In this document: positions 36,255 to 45,917 of the stretch, piece after piece
Layout of the letters: each line of letters starts with the position of its first letter
How positions within the stretch are numbered: the stretch's first letter is position 1
Origin: Methylophilales bacterium
Lineage (GTDB): Bacteria; Pseudomonadota; Gammaproteobacteria; Burkholderiales; Methylophilaceae
Assembly (NCBI GenBank): GCA_019823025.1
Contig: CP081940.1
Span: forward strand, 806,001 to 870,000
Direction: 5' to 3'
DNA length: 64,000 nucleotides
Position numbers and translations under genes: made by a program
Notes under the pieces: generated by a model
The model's input: only the letters and a program-made list of their open reading frames with translations
The model's database searches: none
Told to the model about the DNA's origin: nothing

Positions 36255-39200
36255 ATGAAAAATATTCTATACATATTTTTGTCTCTTCAGTTTATTGTAG
36301 TTTTTAATAGCATTGCATTTGCTGAATCAAGACCCGATAAACCACAAAATATAATCGTGTCTAAAGTTATTGATGAAGATAAAGTCTCTAAGCAGTTCAT
36401 GAAAAATATCAGCAAGGTCAATACTAATCAGAGATTACAGGACTATAACAATTATCGATTAAATGCTGGCGTATCCTTTAGAACAATAAAGCAAAAAATA
36501 CTATTATATGACTTGCAATTTAAGGTAAATGAGAATTTTCACAGTAGCAGCGGTCAGAAAGAATTCTTTGTTTCTGAACAAAATAACATGGAACAAAATA
36601 ATGTAAAAGAAGTTAATTTATTACCAGATTTACAAAGCTCTCAAGACACCGCTCTTTCTCTTCAGAGCACATCAATATCAGACTATGATGAACTATGGAT
36701 TGATTATAAAAATATTGATGGTTCTAACCCTCCCAATATTGATGTCATACTATCTGTTGAATCAGATAGTGCTTTGGAGGTGAAAAATTATGAAATTGCC
36801 CCTGATATTACTCAGCAAAAGTTAACTAATATTATTGAGGTTGATAAAGAAGACTTTTCAAAAGACAATTGGCAACAAAAGGACAATCTTTACATCATTA
36901 ACCGTATATTTAATAGTAATCTGGATAACAATTGGCGCTACACACAAGAAGAAAATAATGCGGTATTTCAAAAAAGATTCAATAAAATACTTCCTCATAA
37001 TGGATCTATTGATTTAATTTTAGATCAAACTACTGATTTGCAATGGTTGAATCTAAGACTAGAAAATGAAGATGGCGATGAATTAATTGTTGGGTTCGAC
37101 TCGCTAAATAAGAATTATCTTTTAACTTCAGACAATAATGTAAAAATCAGTTTATTTTTAAGTCATCTTCAAAGCATACACAAAAAACTAATTTTAAAAG
37201 AGATAATATTATTTTTTAACGGTACTGTAGAAGAACGATTGTCGAATAATCCGCTGCGTTCTTTGCACTTTTCTAAAGTTGCTGAACAAGAAAAAAAACT
37301 TAAAAAGAAAGAGGTGACTGAGGCAATTCTTTCCACATTTCAAATTGAAAAATTGGGTTTCAAAGAAAAGAGGATTAAATTTAATCTCTCTAATTTTAAA
37401 AAGCAGATTAATTGGAATACTCAGGTGGTTTCAATTAAATTAATTATAAAACCTAAACTCAATGATAAGTTCAGTGAGATTAAGGTCTCAAAAGTTCGCT
37501 TAATTTCCACCAAGGAAGAACAAACTCCTAGCATCATCCTCGAGGGAACGAATATTTTAAGTGACCTTGGCATAAAATTAGAAAACAAAACCGCTACTTA
37601 TAAAAAAAGTGTATGGCCGGTTATCCAAAGAGATATAAATAATCCCAAAGGAATAAGAACAACTAGTATTGACCCACAAGGTCAATGGGCTGACATAAAA
37701 TTGGATGTTGGAAATATTGTTATTAACGGATCATATTTATACATTGGTGGAAAAGAAGGCCAAAAAAAAATCCTAAAAATACAAGCAACGGCATATTCTT
37801 CACTTGGTGAAAATTTAGGAAATTACTGGTTTTCAAACCTTAATGAGTCAATGCAATTCAATAATTTTAATAGTAGCCATGTAAAAGTTGATTATATAAA
37901 AATTCGAGTCCACTTTGATACTTCTTTAATAGAATCAAAAAACACAAAAATAGAAGACATAAATATACAAAATATCAGTAAATCTCCCATCACAAATATA
38001 ACTCTTTTTAATATCGATAATTTAACTTTTGACGAGATGTTAGATAACGTATTACCAAGTCAAGATTTATCAAACATAAAAAAAGATTCAATTATTCTAG
38101 AAATAGAAAGCATGCCGTCAAATTTTACTATCGACAAGGCTAAAGGGGGAGGGATATATTTTAATTATGATAGTAAAATTTTAGATGGTGACATTTTTTT
38201 TACCACTCTTTTAGAGAAAAAAGCTAAAGCTAAAGCTAAAGAAAAAATTTTAGATCTTAATTATGAGGTGCCATGGGCTATTGTTAATATGTGCTGGCTA
38301 GAATTGACTGCTGTGGGAAGTGGGAAAAAGATACATAAAAAACTCTGTTTTGATTCTTCTTCTGGGAAGAAATTGTTAAAGCTACCGTCATGGGTAGATC
38401 AAATAAAATGGAAAGCAACTTTGCCAGGTAAAAATAATATATGGAGTAATTCAAATAAAAATAAATTTTTTTTAAATGTTGAAAGTTTTACGAGTTATAT
38501 GCTTACTGTGAAAAATTTACTAGTTAATCAGTCTGTATTAACTTTGGATGGTAATAAATTACTTCCTGATGAAATAAAATTTAATAAAATTAAAGGTAAT
38601 TTGTATTTTGATCTAGATTCTACTAGATATGTTTCTGACACGGGATTTAAAGTTAATCTTGATCATCCTTGGCTCGAGGTTGATAAAATAGTCCTTGATC
38701 AAAAAGAGCAGCTATTTAAAAAAGATTTTGTTCAAGATAATGTGAGTAAATATTCTTTTCTTAAATTATTAATTTATTTATTAATAATTATTGGTGCCTT
38801 GTGGTTGATTAAATCATTTTGGGTCTTAAGGGCCAAGCTTCTGACATTATGGAATTTGTTGCCGAGGGTTTTAAGACAACCCAATATTATAGTTAGTTGG
38901 AAAATTGCCTTTTGGTGGTGGTCTATAGTAACCCTTTCACTTTATACGGCCGGTTTCTTGCTATTTTCTGGAATACCCAAAGATAATTATTGGTTCACTT
39001 TCGGGGGTTTAGCATCAGTATTGACCTGGCGAGCGTTTGTAGAATATTACAAGCCAAGCATTAAGTCACGTTGGCCCGAGCTTATTAAAAAATTGTATAG
39101 AAGGGCAAGCTTAAAATATTTCTCAGGCTTAATTGTTGTTTTAGCTGCAGTCGCAGTAATGATTATATTTGGACTTGAAACTATTGCTGATCAATTAGCA

Positions 39201-39284
39201 CTCATTGGCTATTACATGCTATTTGTTGGTGTGGGGATAGAAATCGTAAATCAGATTAATAAAAAAAGTAATGTAGATAAATGA
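36255..39284 (+). CDS. Large envelope protein, unknown function, periplasmic domain plus C-terminal helices
   Basis: Not recognised. 1009 residues: a signal peptide (1-23, cleavage near AFA), a very long polar periplasmic region (about 24-830) rich in Asn, Lys, Ser and Ile with predicted beta character, then about five hydrophobic helices from 833 to 1000. Only the N-terminal signal and C-terminal helices are membrane-related, so most of the protein faces the periplasm. No known catalytic motif was found by eye. A short (Lys-Ala)n run at 38220-38237 is the only repeat. It lies between the DUF2079-like gene and a flippase and overlaps the flippase gene by 4 bases, so it probably belongs to export or assembly of the polysaccharide. 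Confidence 0.7.
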   Translation: MKNILYIFLSLQFIVVFNSIAFAESRPDKPQNIIVSKVIDEDKVSKQFMKNISKVNTNQRLQDYNNYRLNAGVSFRTIKQKILLYDLQFKVNENFHSSSGQKEFFVSEQNNMEQNNVKEVNLLPDLQSSQDTALSLQSTSISDYDELWIDYKNIDGSNPPNIDVILSVESDSALEVKNYEIAPDITQQKLTNIIEVDKEDFSKDNWQQKDNLYIINRIFNSNLDNNWRYTQEENNAVFQKRFNKILPHNGSIDLILDQTTDLQWLNLRLENEDGDELIVGFDSLNKNYLLTSDNNVKISLFLSHLQSIHKKLILKEIILFFNGTVEERLSNNPLRSLHFSKVAEQEKKLKKKEVTEAILSTFQIEKLGFKEKRIKFNLSNFKKQINWNTQVVSIKLIIKPKLNDKFSEIKVSKVRLISTKEEQTPSIILEGTNILSDLGIKLENKTATYKKSVWPVIQRDINNPKGIRTTSIDPQGQWADIKLDVGNIVINGSYLYIGGKEGQKKILKIQATAYSSLGENLGNYWFSNLNESMQFNNFNSSHVKVDYIKIRVHFDTSLIESKNTKIEDINIQNISKSPITNITLFNIDNLTFDEMLDNVLPSQDLSNIKKDSIILEIESMPSNFTIDKAKGGGIYFNYDSKILDGDIFFTTLLEKKAKAKAKEKILDLNYEVPWAIVNMCWLELTAVGSGKKIHKKLCFDSSSGKKLLKLPSWVDQIKWKATLPGKNNIWSNSNKNKFFLNVESFTSYMLTVKNLLVNQSVLTLDGNKLLPDEIKFNKIKGNLYFDLDSTRYVSDTGFKVNLDHPWLEVDKIVLDQKEQLFKKDFVQDNVSKYSFLKLLIYLLIIIGALWLIKSFWVLRAKLLTLWNLLPRVLRQPNIIVSWKIAFWWWSIVTLSLYTAGFLLFSGIPKDNYWFTFGGLASVLTWRAFVEYYKPSIKSRWPELIKKLYRRASLKYFSGLIVVLAAVAVMIIFGLETIADQLALIGYYMLFVGVGIEIVNQINKKSNVDK
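38220..38237 (+). repeat. Three AAAGCT hexamer units inside the 1009-residue gene
   Basis: Perfect AAAGCT x3 followed by AAAG, in frame, coding for alternating Lys and Ala. Gain or loss of units would keep the frame and change the protein by two residues per step. Confidence 0.8.
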
Positions 39285-40504
39285 ATATAAATTCTGCAGC
39301 TCATTCTTGGAAGAAAAATCTGAGTTATCAGTGGGTTTCAACAATTTACGTTGCGGTATTAGGTTTTTTGGTATCAGTTATTCTAGCAAGAGAGCTAGGG
39401 GTAGATGATTTTGGTACTTATAGTTTTATATTGAGCTTGGCTGGTATCTTTTTGATCATTCAGGATGGTGGATACAAAACACTCATTTTTCGTGAGAGCA
39501 TCGACCGCTCTGCCAAGTCATTGCTGACATCTGGTATTGTCCATGTCTTATCTATCACTACTCTTGGAGCTTTGGTGGTTATTTTGTTGCAACCGCAACA
39601 TTGGTTGGCAATATTGGCTTCTTTTTGTTGTATGGGGCTAGTGGTTCTTTGTAATTTTATTTCTAGTCTTCTGAAAGGCATGGGAGAGTTTAAGTCTGAT
39701 GCCATATGGCAAACTGCAGTTCGAAGTTTAACTGCTTGCGCTATTTTATCTGCATTTTTTTTTTATGAAGATAGCTCTATAGCTAAGCTATTTGTTGGCT
39801 GGAGTTTGGCCTTAGTATTGGCTCTTATTTGGCCTATAGTAAAGGGATATATTAGATGGCCAAGTTTTAATTTCAAAGGGAAACTATTCAGAGCTAGTAT
39901 GGTATTTCTAACCATTGATATTGCAACCATATTTTATTTTCGCAGCGATATCGTGATGCTAGAGTATTTTGGACATATAGAGGGCGATGTAGGACAATAC
40001 TCTGCAGCTTACCGTGTTCTTGAGGGAGTAATTCTATTGGCAACACCGGTGGCTCAAATAGCATTCAGATCATTACGGCTAAAACAGCGTGCTAATGAAT
40101 TTTTTAGGCTATTGGGTTGGTTAGTTTTATTGATGGTTCTTACTGCAGTAATTATTTCATTAATAGGAGTATTCTTTGGTGCAGATTTAATGCTGATTGT
40201 GTTTGGTGAGCAGTATCATTTAGCAGGTACGCTGTTACCATTACTATTGTTTGCTATGATATTTATACTTCCCAATTATATTTTGACTCAGGGTACCATC
40301 GCTATTAATAAAGAGAGAAGTTATGCGAAGATTGTTGTTTTAGTCGCACTTTTAAACATTTTTTTGAATTTATGGTTAATTCCAGATTTTGGGGCAATAG
40401 GTGCTGCATGGGCAACCATTTTTTCAGAAGGAGTTTTATTTGTAGGGCTAGGATTGATATTATGGCGTGACTGGATCGGAGAAGGAAATGAGAATAGGGG
40501 TTGA
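39281..40504 (+). CDS. Polysaccharide flippase (Wzx/MOP family), second of two
   Basis: A 407-residue protein with about 12 hydrophobic helices, beginning LSYQWVSTIYVAVLGFLVS and followed by ARELGVDDFGTYSFILS, the classic flippase N-terminal pattern. It is clearly different in sequence from the flippase at 14951. It overlaps the preceding envelope-protein gene by 4 bases and the next glycosyltransferase gene by 17 bases. By eye this part of the locus is somewhat less AT-rich than 23-38 kb, which might mean a different origin. Confidence 0.87.
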   Translation: MNINSAAHSWKKNLSYQWVSTIYVAVLGFLVSVILARELGVDDFGTYSFILSLAGIFLIIQDGGYKTLIFRESIDRSAKSLLTSGIVHVLSITTLGALVVILLQPQHWLAILASFCCMGLVVLCNFISSLLKGMGEFKSDAIWQTAVRSLTACAILSAFFFYEDSSIAKLFVGWSLALVLALIWPIVKGYIRWPSFNFKGKLFRASMVFLTIDIATIFYFRSDIVMLEYFGHIEGDVGQYSAAYRVLEGVILLATPVAQIAFRSLRLKQRANEFFRLLGWLVLLMVLTAVIISLIGVFFGADLMLIVFGEQYHLAGTLLPLLLFAMIFILPNYILTQGTIAINKERSYAKIVVLVALLNIFLNLWLIPDFGAIGAAWATIFSEGVLFVGLGLILWRDWIGEGNENRG

Positions 40505-41609
40505 TGCAAGATCACTTTCTGAACCAATAAGTGGGATTGGTCGATATACATTAAGCTTATTAAAATTGATGGTATTGGACAAGTCACATGATTGGATACT
40601 TTATTCTCATCGCCCATTAAAACATGGAGAATGGAATAAAAATAATGTTACAGTGTGTACTTGGAATTTACCCCAATGGGCAAGAATTCCTAGGATGCTT
40701 TGGGCACAAAGCATATTACCTCTCATGGCCAAAAAAGATAAAGTTGATCTTTTTTGGTCACCCGCGCACCGTTTGCCCAGATTTCTTTCTAGCTCAATTA
40801 GTGGTGTTGTTACTATTCATGATTTAGTATGGAAATATGCTCCTGAAACCATGCGCCCTTTAAGTCAAAAACTTGATGCAAAATTAATGCCAGAGGCTAT
40901 AAAAGCTGCTGATTGGGTTATTGCAGTATCTAAGTGGACTGCAAAGGATTTGATAGCTGAAGTACCTGAAGCCAAGACAAAAACAAGTGTTATTTACGAA
41001 GCTGGATCTTTAACGTGGGACCAACTTATCAGTAATGACAACGTAGATGAAAAATATTTATTATTTGTTGGTACATTAGAGCCTAGAAAAAACCTTCCAC
41101 GTTTGCTAGAGGCCTACTCTTTACTCTCTTGTAATATTAAAGACAAATACTCCTTAATTATTGTGGGGGGGAAAGGTTGGGGTAAAGATAATATTGAAAG
41201 TATTATAAAACGGTTGGACATTGAAAAATATGTGAAACTCCTAGGGTACGTGTCTGAAAAGGAGTTAGATGTTACTTATAGAAAAGCCTCTTTATTAGTT
41301 ATGCCATCTTTGTATGAGGGGTTTGGATTGCCATTAGTTGAAGCCATGAGTGTTGGAGTTCCTATCGTTACATCTAACATATCCTCCATGCCTGAAATTG
41401 TTGGGGATGCTGCATTATTAGCTGATCCATATAGCGTAGACTCAATTAGAGAAAGCATTGAAAAAGTACTAACTGATTCAAAGTTAAAGTCCTTACTATC
41501 AAGGGCAGGACTTAAACAATCAAAATACTTTTGTTGGGATAAAGCCGCAGAGGAGACTTTAAGAACATTTACAGAGGTACAATCAAAACGGAAAGGTAGT
41601 AATTCTTAA
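40488..41609 (+). CDS. Family 4 glycosyltransferase, mannosyltransferase-like
   Basis: A GT-B enzyme of 373 residues when started at the ATG at 40488, preferred over a GTG at 40467 because AGGAA lies just upstream and the protein then begins MRIGVDARSLSEPISGIGRY as in GT4 enzymes. The C-terminal half has GTLEPRKNLPRLLEAY, GFGLPLVEAM and PEIVGDAAL, typical of O-antigen mannosyltransferases of the WbdA/MtfB kind. Its last base is shared with the next start. Confidence 0.87.
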   Translation: MRIGVDARSLSEPISGIGRYTLSLLKLMVLDKSHDWILYSHRPLKHGEWNKNNVTVCTWNLPQWARIPRMLWAQSILPLMAKKDKVDLFWSPAHRLPRFLSSSISGVVTIHDLVWKYAPETMRPLSQKLDAKLMPEAIKAADWVIAVSKWTAKDLIAEVPEAKTKTSVIYEAGSLTWDQLISNDNVDEKYLLFVGTLEPRKNLPRLLEAYSLLSCNIKDKYSLIIVGGKGWGKDNIESIIKRLDIEKYVKLLGYVSEKELDVTYRKASLLVMPSLYEGFGLPLVEAMSVGVPIVTSNISSMPEIVGDAALLADPYSVDSIRESIEKVLTDSKLKSLLSRAGLKQSKYFCWDKAAEETLRTFTEVQSKRKGSNS

Positions 41610-42721
41610 TGCGAGTACTACATGTCACTCAAACTTATTATCCTGATACTAGAGGAGGAATCGAAGAAGTAATTAGGCAAATAGCTTTAAATACCAAGAA
41701 ATTTGGTGTTGAGACAAGGGTATTTGCCTTAAGTAAAAAACCTATACCCACCATTATTGAAATAGACGGCGTAAAGATTTATCGCGCGCCATTAACAGCC
41801 AAGATTGCATCCTGTGGAATGTCTATTTCAGCATTAAAGCAATTTAAGAATTTGGTTGATTGGGCACAAGTTGTTAACTATCATTTTCCATGGCCGTTTA
41901 TGGACCTATTACACTTGGTGAATAACTGCAATGCAAAAATAGTTGTAACATATCATTCAGATATTGTTCGTCAAAAAAGATTATTGCTACTATACAAACC
42001 TCTAATGAAGATTTTTCTTAATCAAGCTGACGTCATTGTAGCAACTTCAGTTAATTATGTTACATCAAGTAAAGTCCTTCAACAATATAAAGAAAAAGTA
42101 ACAACAATTGAAATTGGCATAAGTAAGGAAAACTATCCTATACCCACAAAGCATGAATTAACAAATTTTAAAGATCTTATTGGCCAAGATTTTTTCCTAT
42201 TTATAGGTACTCTGAGAGAATATAAAGGTTTAAAATTTTTATTAAATGCTTTAAAAGATACAAAGCTTAAATGTGTTATCGCAGGTTCTGGGCCAGAATT
42301 GAAGCGATTAAAAATTTTAGCAAAAGATCTAAAACTAAAAAATATTTTATTTTTAGGGAGAGTAAGTGAAACTGACAAAGTTTCCCTTATAAAACTTTGT
42401 CATGCAATAGTATTGCCATCATATTTAAGATCTGAAGCCTTTGGGGTTATTTTGCTTGAAGGTGCAATGTATAAAAAACCCCTTATCTCAACGGAATTAA
42501 ACACAGGAACTAGTCACATAAATATTAATGGAGAGACAGGTTTAGTTGTTCCAGCAAGAGATAAAGGTTCATTGAGAGAATCAATGTTACTATTAAAAAA
42601 TAATAAGAGATTGGCAAAAAAAATGGGTCAAGCTGCTTTCAAAAGATATAATAAATTTTTTAAAGGAAGATTAATGGGTAACAAATACACAAAAATTTAC
42701 CAAGAGCTAATCAAATCATAA
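41609..42721 (+). CDS. Family 4 glycosyltransferase
   Basis: A 370-residue GT-B enzyme. The N-terminus VLHVTQTYYPDTRGGIEEVIR is the usual acceptor-side opening of GT4. The donor-side domain shows FIGTLREYKGLKFLLNAL and PSYLRSEAFGVILLEGAMYKKP with the EX7E-like Glu pair. It starts on the last base of the preceding glycosyltransferase gene and ends one base before the next start, forming a tight flippase-GT-GT-WecA-like group. Sugar unknown. Confidence 0.87.
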   Translation: MRVLHVTQTYYPDTRGGIEEVIRQIALNTKKFGVETRVFALSKKPIPTIIEIDGVKIYRAPLTAKIASCGMSISALKQFKNLVDWAQVVNYHFPWPFMDLLHLVNNCNAKIVVTYHSDIVRQKRLLLLYKPLMKIFLNQADVIVATSVNYVTSSKVLQQYKEKVTTIEIGISKENYPIPTKHELTNFKDLIGQDFFLFIGTLREYKGLKFLLNALKDTKLKCVIAGSGPELKRLKILAKDLKLKNILFLGRVSETDKVSLIKLCHAIVLPSYLRSEAFGVILLEGAMYKKPLISTELNTGTSHININGETGLVVPARDKGSLRESMLLLKNNKRLAKKMGQAAFKRYNKFFKGRLMGNKYTKIYQELIKS

Positions 42722-42722
42722 A

Positions 42723-43739
42723 ATGTATGAATTTATTATAAAAATTTTTTTAATATTTATTTCTGTAGCTATATCAATAAAAATATTATCTAACTTTTCC
42801 GAAAAATTGAATCTAATTGACCTTCCAAATCATCGAAAGCAACATGAGGGAAATATACCGCTAATTGGAGGAATTGCAATGTTTGTGGGCTTTCTATTTG
42901 GTGCAATATTCCTAGCAAATGGATATATTCAAATTATCTCTCTATCATTGATTTCATTCATTATGCTGTCTATTGGTGCAATCGACGACAGGCATGAGGT
43001 TAATTTTTTTCCTAAATTATTTCTTCAAGTTTTAGTTGCAGTATTTGTAGTGTCAATTTTAGGAATAGAATTAAAATCATTTGGTAATCTATTCACCGAT
43101 GATAATGTAACCTTAGGGAGCGCTTCATTACTTGTAACCACTCTTGCAATAGTAGGCGGTACTAATGCATTTAACGTAATGGACGGTATAGATGGACTTG
43201 CTTCTGGATTGGCGCTAATAGTTTTTTCATCAATACTTTTAATAGCCTATATTGGAAAGGTCCCCGATATTATTAATCTATCTTTGTTGTATTTGTTTAT
43301 TTTAATACCTTTCTTATTTTTTAATTTATCATCACAAAATAAGGTTTTTATGGGGGATAGCGGTACATTATTTATTGGAATAGGAATTGTGTGGACATTA
43401 ATTATTTGTTCTCAAGGTCAAGAGCCCCTAATTAGACCCGTGACAGCACTATGGCTTTATTCAGTTCCATTAGTCGATAGCATAGCAACAGTATTTATGC
43501 GTATTAAGAATCGTAAATCTCCCTTCCTACCAGACCGTACCCACATCCACCATCAGCTTAAAAGTCATTATCGCTATAGCAATAGAACAATTTTGTTACT
43601 CATTATAACTGTTTCATTATTAATGGCTATACTTGGGATATTAGGCGAAATTTACTTTGTACCGGAATGGCTCATGTTTCTTAATTTCATTTGTTTATCT
43701 TTTGGATATTTAATTTATTTAAATGTACTGAATAATTAA
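42723..43739 (+). CDS. Undecaprenyl-phosphate sugar-1-phosphate transferase (WecA/TagO family)
   Basis: A 338-residue protein with about 11 hydrophobic helices. Family markers: DLPNHRKQHEGNIPLIGG near residue 37, NVMDGIDGLASG near 143, FMGDSGT near 202 and the HIHH motif in DRTHIHHQL near 274, which points to WecA-like rather than MraY. Such enzymes start repeat-unit synthesis by moving GlcNAc-1-P (or a related sugar phosphate) from a UDP-sugar onto undecaprenyl phosphate. As the initiating enzyme it fits the end of the locus; UDP-GlcNAc would come from GlmS and GlmU next door. Confidence 0.92.
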   Translation: MYEFIIKIFLIFISVAISIKILSNFSEKLNLIDLPNHRKQHEGNIPLIGGIAMFVGFLFGAIFLANGYIQIISLSLISFIMLSIGAIDDRHEVNFFPKLFLQVLVAVFVVSILGIELKSFGNLFTDDNVTLGSASLLVTTLAIVGGTNAFNVMDGIDGLASGLALIVFSSILLIAYIGKVPDIINLSLLYLFILIPFLFFNLSSQNKVFMGDSGTLFIGIGIVWTLIICSQGQEPLIRPVTALWLYSVPLVDSIATVFMRIKNRKSPFLPDRTHIHHQLKSHYRYSNRTILLLIITVSLLMAILGILGEIYFVPEWLMFLNFICLSFGYLIYLNVLNN

Positions 43740-43865
43740 AATATTTAAAATTAAATTTTCTAAGCTATTACTTTTTATTGGATGAATATATTAGAATATC
43801 TTTTGTACACAAATATTTTATTTAAAATCATTCTTCAATACTAAAAAAACATATTTATAATTATT

Positions 43866-43880
43866 GAGAATAATTCTCAT
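43866..43880. promoter_or_regulatory. Fur-box-like palindrome
   Basis: TGAGAATAATTCTCA is a perfect 7-1-7 palindrome and matches the classic Fur core TGATAATNATTATCA at all but two symmetric positions. It ends 59 bases before the ATG of the small Cys-rich ORF, and a TATAAA at 43910-43915 could be the -10. Fur regulation is inferred from the motif only. Confidence 0.55.
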
Positions 43881-43939
43881 TTAATAATTTTTTATTTTTA
43901 TTATTTATTATAAAACTTTATATACTTAGGATGGTAATT

Positions 43940-44059
43940 ATGGATTGTGGATGTGGAAGAAGCCCAAATGGTAAATGTCTTGGTTGGCATGACCTTTCTG
44001 AAGAAGAATACCTAGAAAAGCTTAAGGAGTATGAAAAAAATCAAAAAGCCGAAGGTTAG
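43940..44059 (+). CDS. 39-residue cysteine-rich small protein
   Basis: Not assigned to a named family. Starts MDCGCGRSPNGKCLGWHDLS: Cys3, Cys5, Cys13 and His17 could bind a metal. The rest is a charged helix (EEEYLEKLKEYEKN). An AGG-containing Shine-Dalgarno lies 9 bases upstream. The dense Cys/His head followed by a clean Glu/Lys helix and a good start site make a real gene likely despite the length. It stands alone between the polysaccharide locus and the convergent glmS, with a Fur-box-like palindrome upstream, so an iron-linked role is possible but unproven. Confidence 0.65.
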   Translation: MDCGCGRSPNGKCLGWHDLSEEEYLEKLKEYEKNQKAEG

Positions 44060-44088
44060 TTTTTACAACGTTTAAGCTTCTAGAAAGC

Positions 44089-45915
44089 TTATTCAACTGT
44101 TACTGATTTTGCTAGGTTTCTTGGTTTATCCACATCCGTTCCTTTTCTTAAAGCAACATGATAAGCAAGCAATTGAACTGGAATAGTGTGGATAATAGGA
44201 GATAGAATTCCAGAATGTCTTGGAGCTCTTATAACTTTAATTCCTTTTGTCTCTACGAAATGGCTATCAGAATCAGCAAAAACAAATAATATACCTCCCC
44301 TTGCTTTTACTTCTTGCATATTAGATTTTACTTTTTCTAACAAGGCATCATTAGGGGCTATAACAACAACAGGCATATTTTTATCTACTAATGCTAATGG
44401 GCCATGTTTTAACTCACCTGCAGGATAAGCTTCTGCATGGATATATGATATTTCTTTTAATTTTAAAGATCCTTCTAAAGCGATTGGATAATGAATGCCA
44501 CGACCTAAAAATAGCGCATTCTCTTTATTTGAGAAATATTTTGTCCATTGTTTAATCTGTGGCTCTAAATTTAAGGCTGTTTGAATACCACCAACAAGCC
44601 CTCTTAACTCATTTAGATATTTTGTTTCTATTTTTCTAGTAATAAGTTTTTTATTTTTAGCTAAGGTAATCGTTAAAATAAATAAGGATACGAGTTGTGT
44701 AGTAAAAGCTTTGGTCGAAGCAACACCAATTTCAATACCTGCTCGTGTATAAAAAGTTATCTTTGATGCTCTCGCTATAGCACTTTCTTGAACATTACAT
44801 ATCGCTAATGTTTTTTTATGCCCCATTTTCTTAGCATGTTTTAACGCTTCAATTGTATCTAAGGTTTCTCCTGACTGTGAGATGCTTATAACTAATTGAT
44901 TTTTATTTGGGACTGTATTTCGATATCGATATTCACTTGAAATTTCTACAGAAGTTTGAATTTTTGCAACATCTTCTAGCCAATACTTTGCAGTAAGCCC
45001 AGCGTAATAACTTGTTCCTGCAGCAAGAATAAGAATGCTATTTACATCTTTGAATACATTTTTTGCATTTTTACCAAATAACTCACTATCAAATTTATTG
45101 TTATCTATAACTGCTTCGATTGTATCCCCAATTGCTCTGGGTTGTTCATAAATTTCTTTTTGCATGAAATGATCATGAGGGCCTAAATCCATAGACGATG
45201 TTTTAACCTTGCTATCATTAACTTTTCTTTTAGCTTTTTTTAAATTAGAGTCAAAGATTTCTATATTATTTTTGGTTAATTTTGCAAAATCTCCATCCTC
45301 TAAATAAATTACTTTTCTTGTAATAGCAATTAATGCACTTATATCAGATGCAGCAAAATGCTCATATTTTCCTTGACCAATTATCAATGGGCAGCCTAGG
45401 CGAGCACATATTATTTCATCTTTATTTTCAATAGAAATTACTGCAATGGCGTATGCACCTGTTAAATCTTTTGTGGCAAGTTGCGTTGACTTAAGTAAAT
45501 TATTTTTCTTATGATAATGATCAATTAAGTGCGCAATTACTTCTGTATCTGTTTCAGACTCAAACTTATATCCTAGTTTCTTCAATCGAGCACATTGTTC
45601 TTCATGATTTTCAATAATGCCGTTATGAACTAAAGCAATTTTATTGTTTGAAATATGCGGATGAGCATTCTCTTCAGTAACTCCTCCATGCGTTGCCCAC
45701 CTTGTGTGTCCAATTCCAATTAAACCTTCTAATTTTGTATTTTTAACTTTAGTTTTAATAGAATTGACTCTTCCGGTAGATCGAACTCTTCTAATTGATC
45801 CATTTAAGATTGCAACGCCAGCTGAATCATAACCTCTGTATTCAAGATGCTCTAAGCCTTCAATAAGTTTTGGTAAGACATTTTTATTTGATATGCCTGC
45901 GACAATTCCACACAT
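44089..45915 (-). CDS. glmS: Glutamine-fructose-6-phosphate aminotransferase
   Basis: Makes glucosamine-6-phosphate from fructose-6-phosphate and glutamine, the entry to amino-sugar synthesis. The 608-residue protein has Cys2 as nucleophile (MCGIVAGI), then [10 protein letters not shown] and HNGIIENH of the glutaminase domain, two SIS domains ([11 protein letters not shown]) and the C-terminal [12 protein letters not shown]. Length matches the family. It follows glmU by 2 bases, so the two form a unit; the small Cys-rich ORF is convergent with it. Confidence 0.98.
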   Translation of the reverse strand: MCGIVAGISNKNVLPKLIEGLEHLEYRGYDSAGVAILNGSIRRVRSTGRVNSIKTKVKNTKLEGLIGIGHTRWATHGGVTEENAHPHISNNKIALVHNGIIENHEEQCARLKKLGYKFESETDTEVIAHLIDHYHKKNNLLKSTQLATKDLTGAYAIAVISIENKDEIICARLGCPLIIGQGKYEHFAASDISALIAITRKVIYLEDGDFAKLTKNNIEIFDSNLKKAKRKVNDSKVKTSSMDLGPHDHFMQKEIYEQPRAIGDTIEAVIDNNKFDSELFGKNAKNVFKDVNSILILAAGTSYYAGLTAKYWLEDVAKIQTSVEISSEYRYRNTVPNKNQLVISISQSGETLDTIEALKHAKKMGHKKTLAICNVQESAIARASKITFYTRAGIEIGVASTKAFTTQLVSLFILTITLAKNKKLITRKIETKYLNELRGLVGGIQTALNLEPQIKQWTKYFSNKENALFLGRGIHYPIALEGSLKLKEISYIHAEAYPAGELKHGPLALVDKNMPVVVIAPNDALLEKVKSNMQEVKARGGILFVFADSDSHFVETKGIKVIRAPRHSGILSPIIHTIPVQLLAYHVALRKGTDVDKPRNLAKSVTVE

Positions 45916-45917
45916 AT

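Noticed and set aside
40467-40487. GTG start for the GT4 enzyme
   Set aside because: The ATG at 40488 has a better ribosome site and gives the family N-terminus.
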